From Betaproteobacteria bacterium (GTDB taxonomy: Bacteria > Pseudomonadota > Gammaproteobacteria > Burkholderiales > Burkholderiaceae_E): a DNA stretch of 6,291 bases. The position numbers were made by a program, and so were the translations under genes. Position 1 is the stretch's first letter. Every line of letters starts with the position of its first letter. Location: positions 1-6,291 of the forward strand of contig RFVZ01000150.1 in NCBI GenBank assembly GCA_009922405.1, given 5' to 3'. The notes under the pieces were generated by a model that worked only from the letters and a program-made list of their open reading frames with translations, ran no database searches and was not told the DNA's origin. Below, piece after piece: positions 6,189 to 6,291 of the stretch.

Positions 6189-6291
6189 AAAGCCAAAGTA
6201 CCTTTCGGCGCAATTCTAGATCTTGGAACAATAGATTCGACGGGCCGATATGGGTCACCTGCCCCGTTTCGAGTGCCACGGTTCGATCGGA
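6187..6291 (-). CDS. C-terminal fragment of an ABC transporter ATPase, probably LivF-like
   Basis: Only the last 34 codons are inside the window, ending in TAG at 6187. The peptide begins SDRTVALETGQVTHIGPSN and ends with LRRKVLWL. The pattern DR-x-x-x-LETG-x-V-x-x-x-GP-x-x-LL-x-D-x-x-[LV]-R is what follows the H-loop in ATP-binding subunits of branched-chain amino acid (LivF/LivG) type ABC importers; LETG is especially common in LivF. No Walker A, Walker B or signature motif is visible because they lie beyond the right edge. The gene is first in the visible part of the operon with the dehydrogenase, BKACE and aldolase, so the transporter probably imports the compound that these enzymes degrade (inference). 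The LivF reading is tentative; another ABC ATPase is possible. Confidence 0.66.
   Translation of the reverse strand, partial: SDRTVALETGQVTHIGPSNLLFQDLELRRKVLWL

Overview
The window looks like chromosomal DNA of a betaproteobacterium, probably Burkholderiales. The grounds are the moderately high GC, an orphan Bug (TctC-type) binding protein, a BKACE/DUF849 enzyme, a lambda-crystallin-type dehydrogenase, and a TPR gene paired with HupE/UreJ. This placement is inferred from gene content, not from a marker gene. No RNA gene, insertion sequence or CRISPR array was seen.

Left part (1-2041, minus strand): an exported TPR-repeat protein is followed by a HupE/UreJ-family membrane protein that runs off the left edge. 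The two share an ATGA stop/start overlap, so they are almost certainly one translationally coupled operon. The HupE-type protein carries a canonical EF-hand loop in its N-terminal extracytoplasmic part.

Middle (2042-2436): a divergent intergenic region leads into a 62-residue exported Ala/Pro-rich protein with a Lys/Glu tail. Its 3' end carries three successive hairpins. The first has its stop codon inside a GTAA loop, and the last is a strong intrinsic terminator.

Right part (2437-6291): a plus-strand Bug-family solute-binding protein converges, with 3 bp between stop codons, on a minus-strand catabolic operon. In transcription order the operon holds the tail of a probable LivF-type ABC ATPase, a 3-hydroxyacyl-CoA dehydrogenase-family enzyme resembling lambda-crystallin/L-gulonate 3-dehydrogenase, a beta-keto acid cleavage enzyme (BKACE) and an HpcH/HpaI-type class II aldolase. 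Spacings between these genes are 10, 24 and 5 bp.

A sensible reading is that an acid is imported, its 3-hydroxyl is oxidised to a 3-keto acid, BKACE splits it with acetyl-CoA into an acyl-CoA and acetoacetate, and the aldolase works on a side branch or later intermediate. The substrate cannot be read from the sequence. This gene set is the best candidate here for an undescribed pathway.
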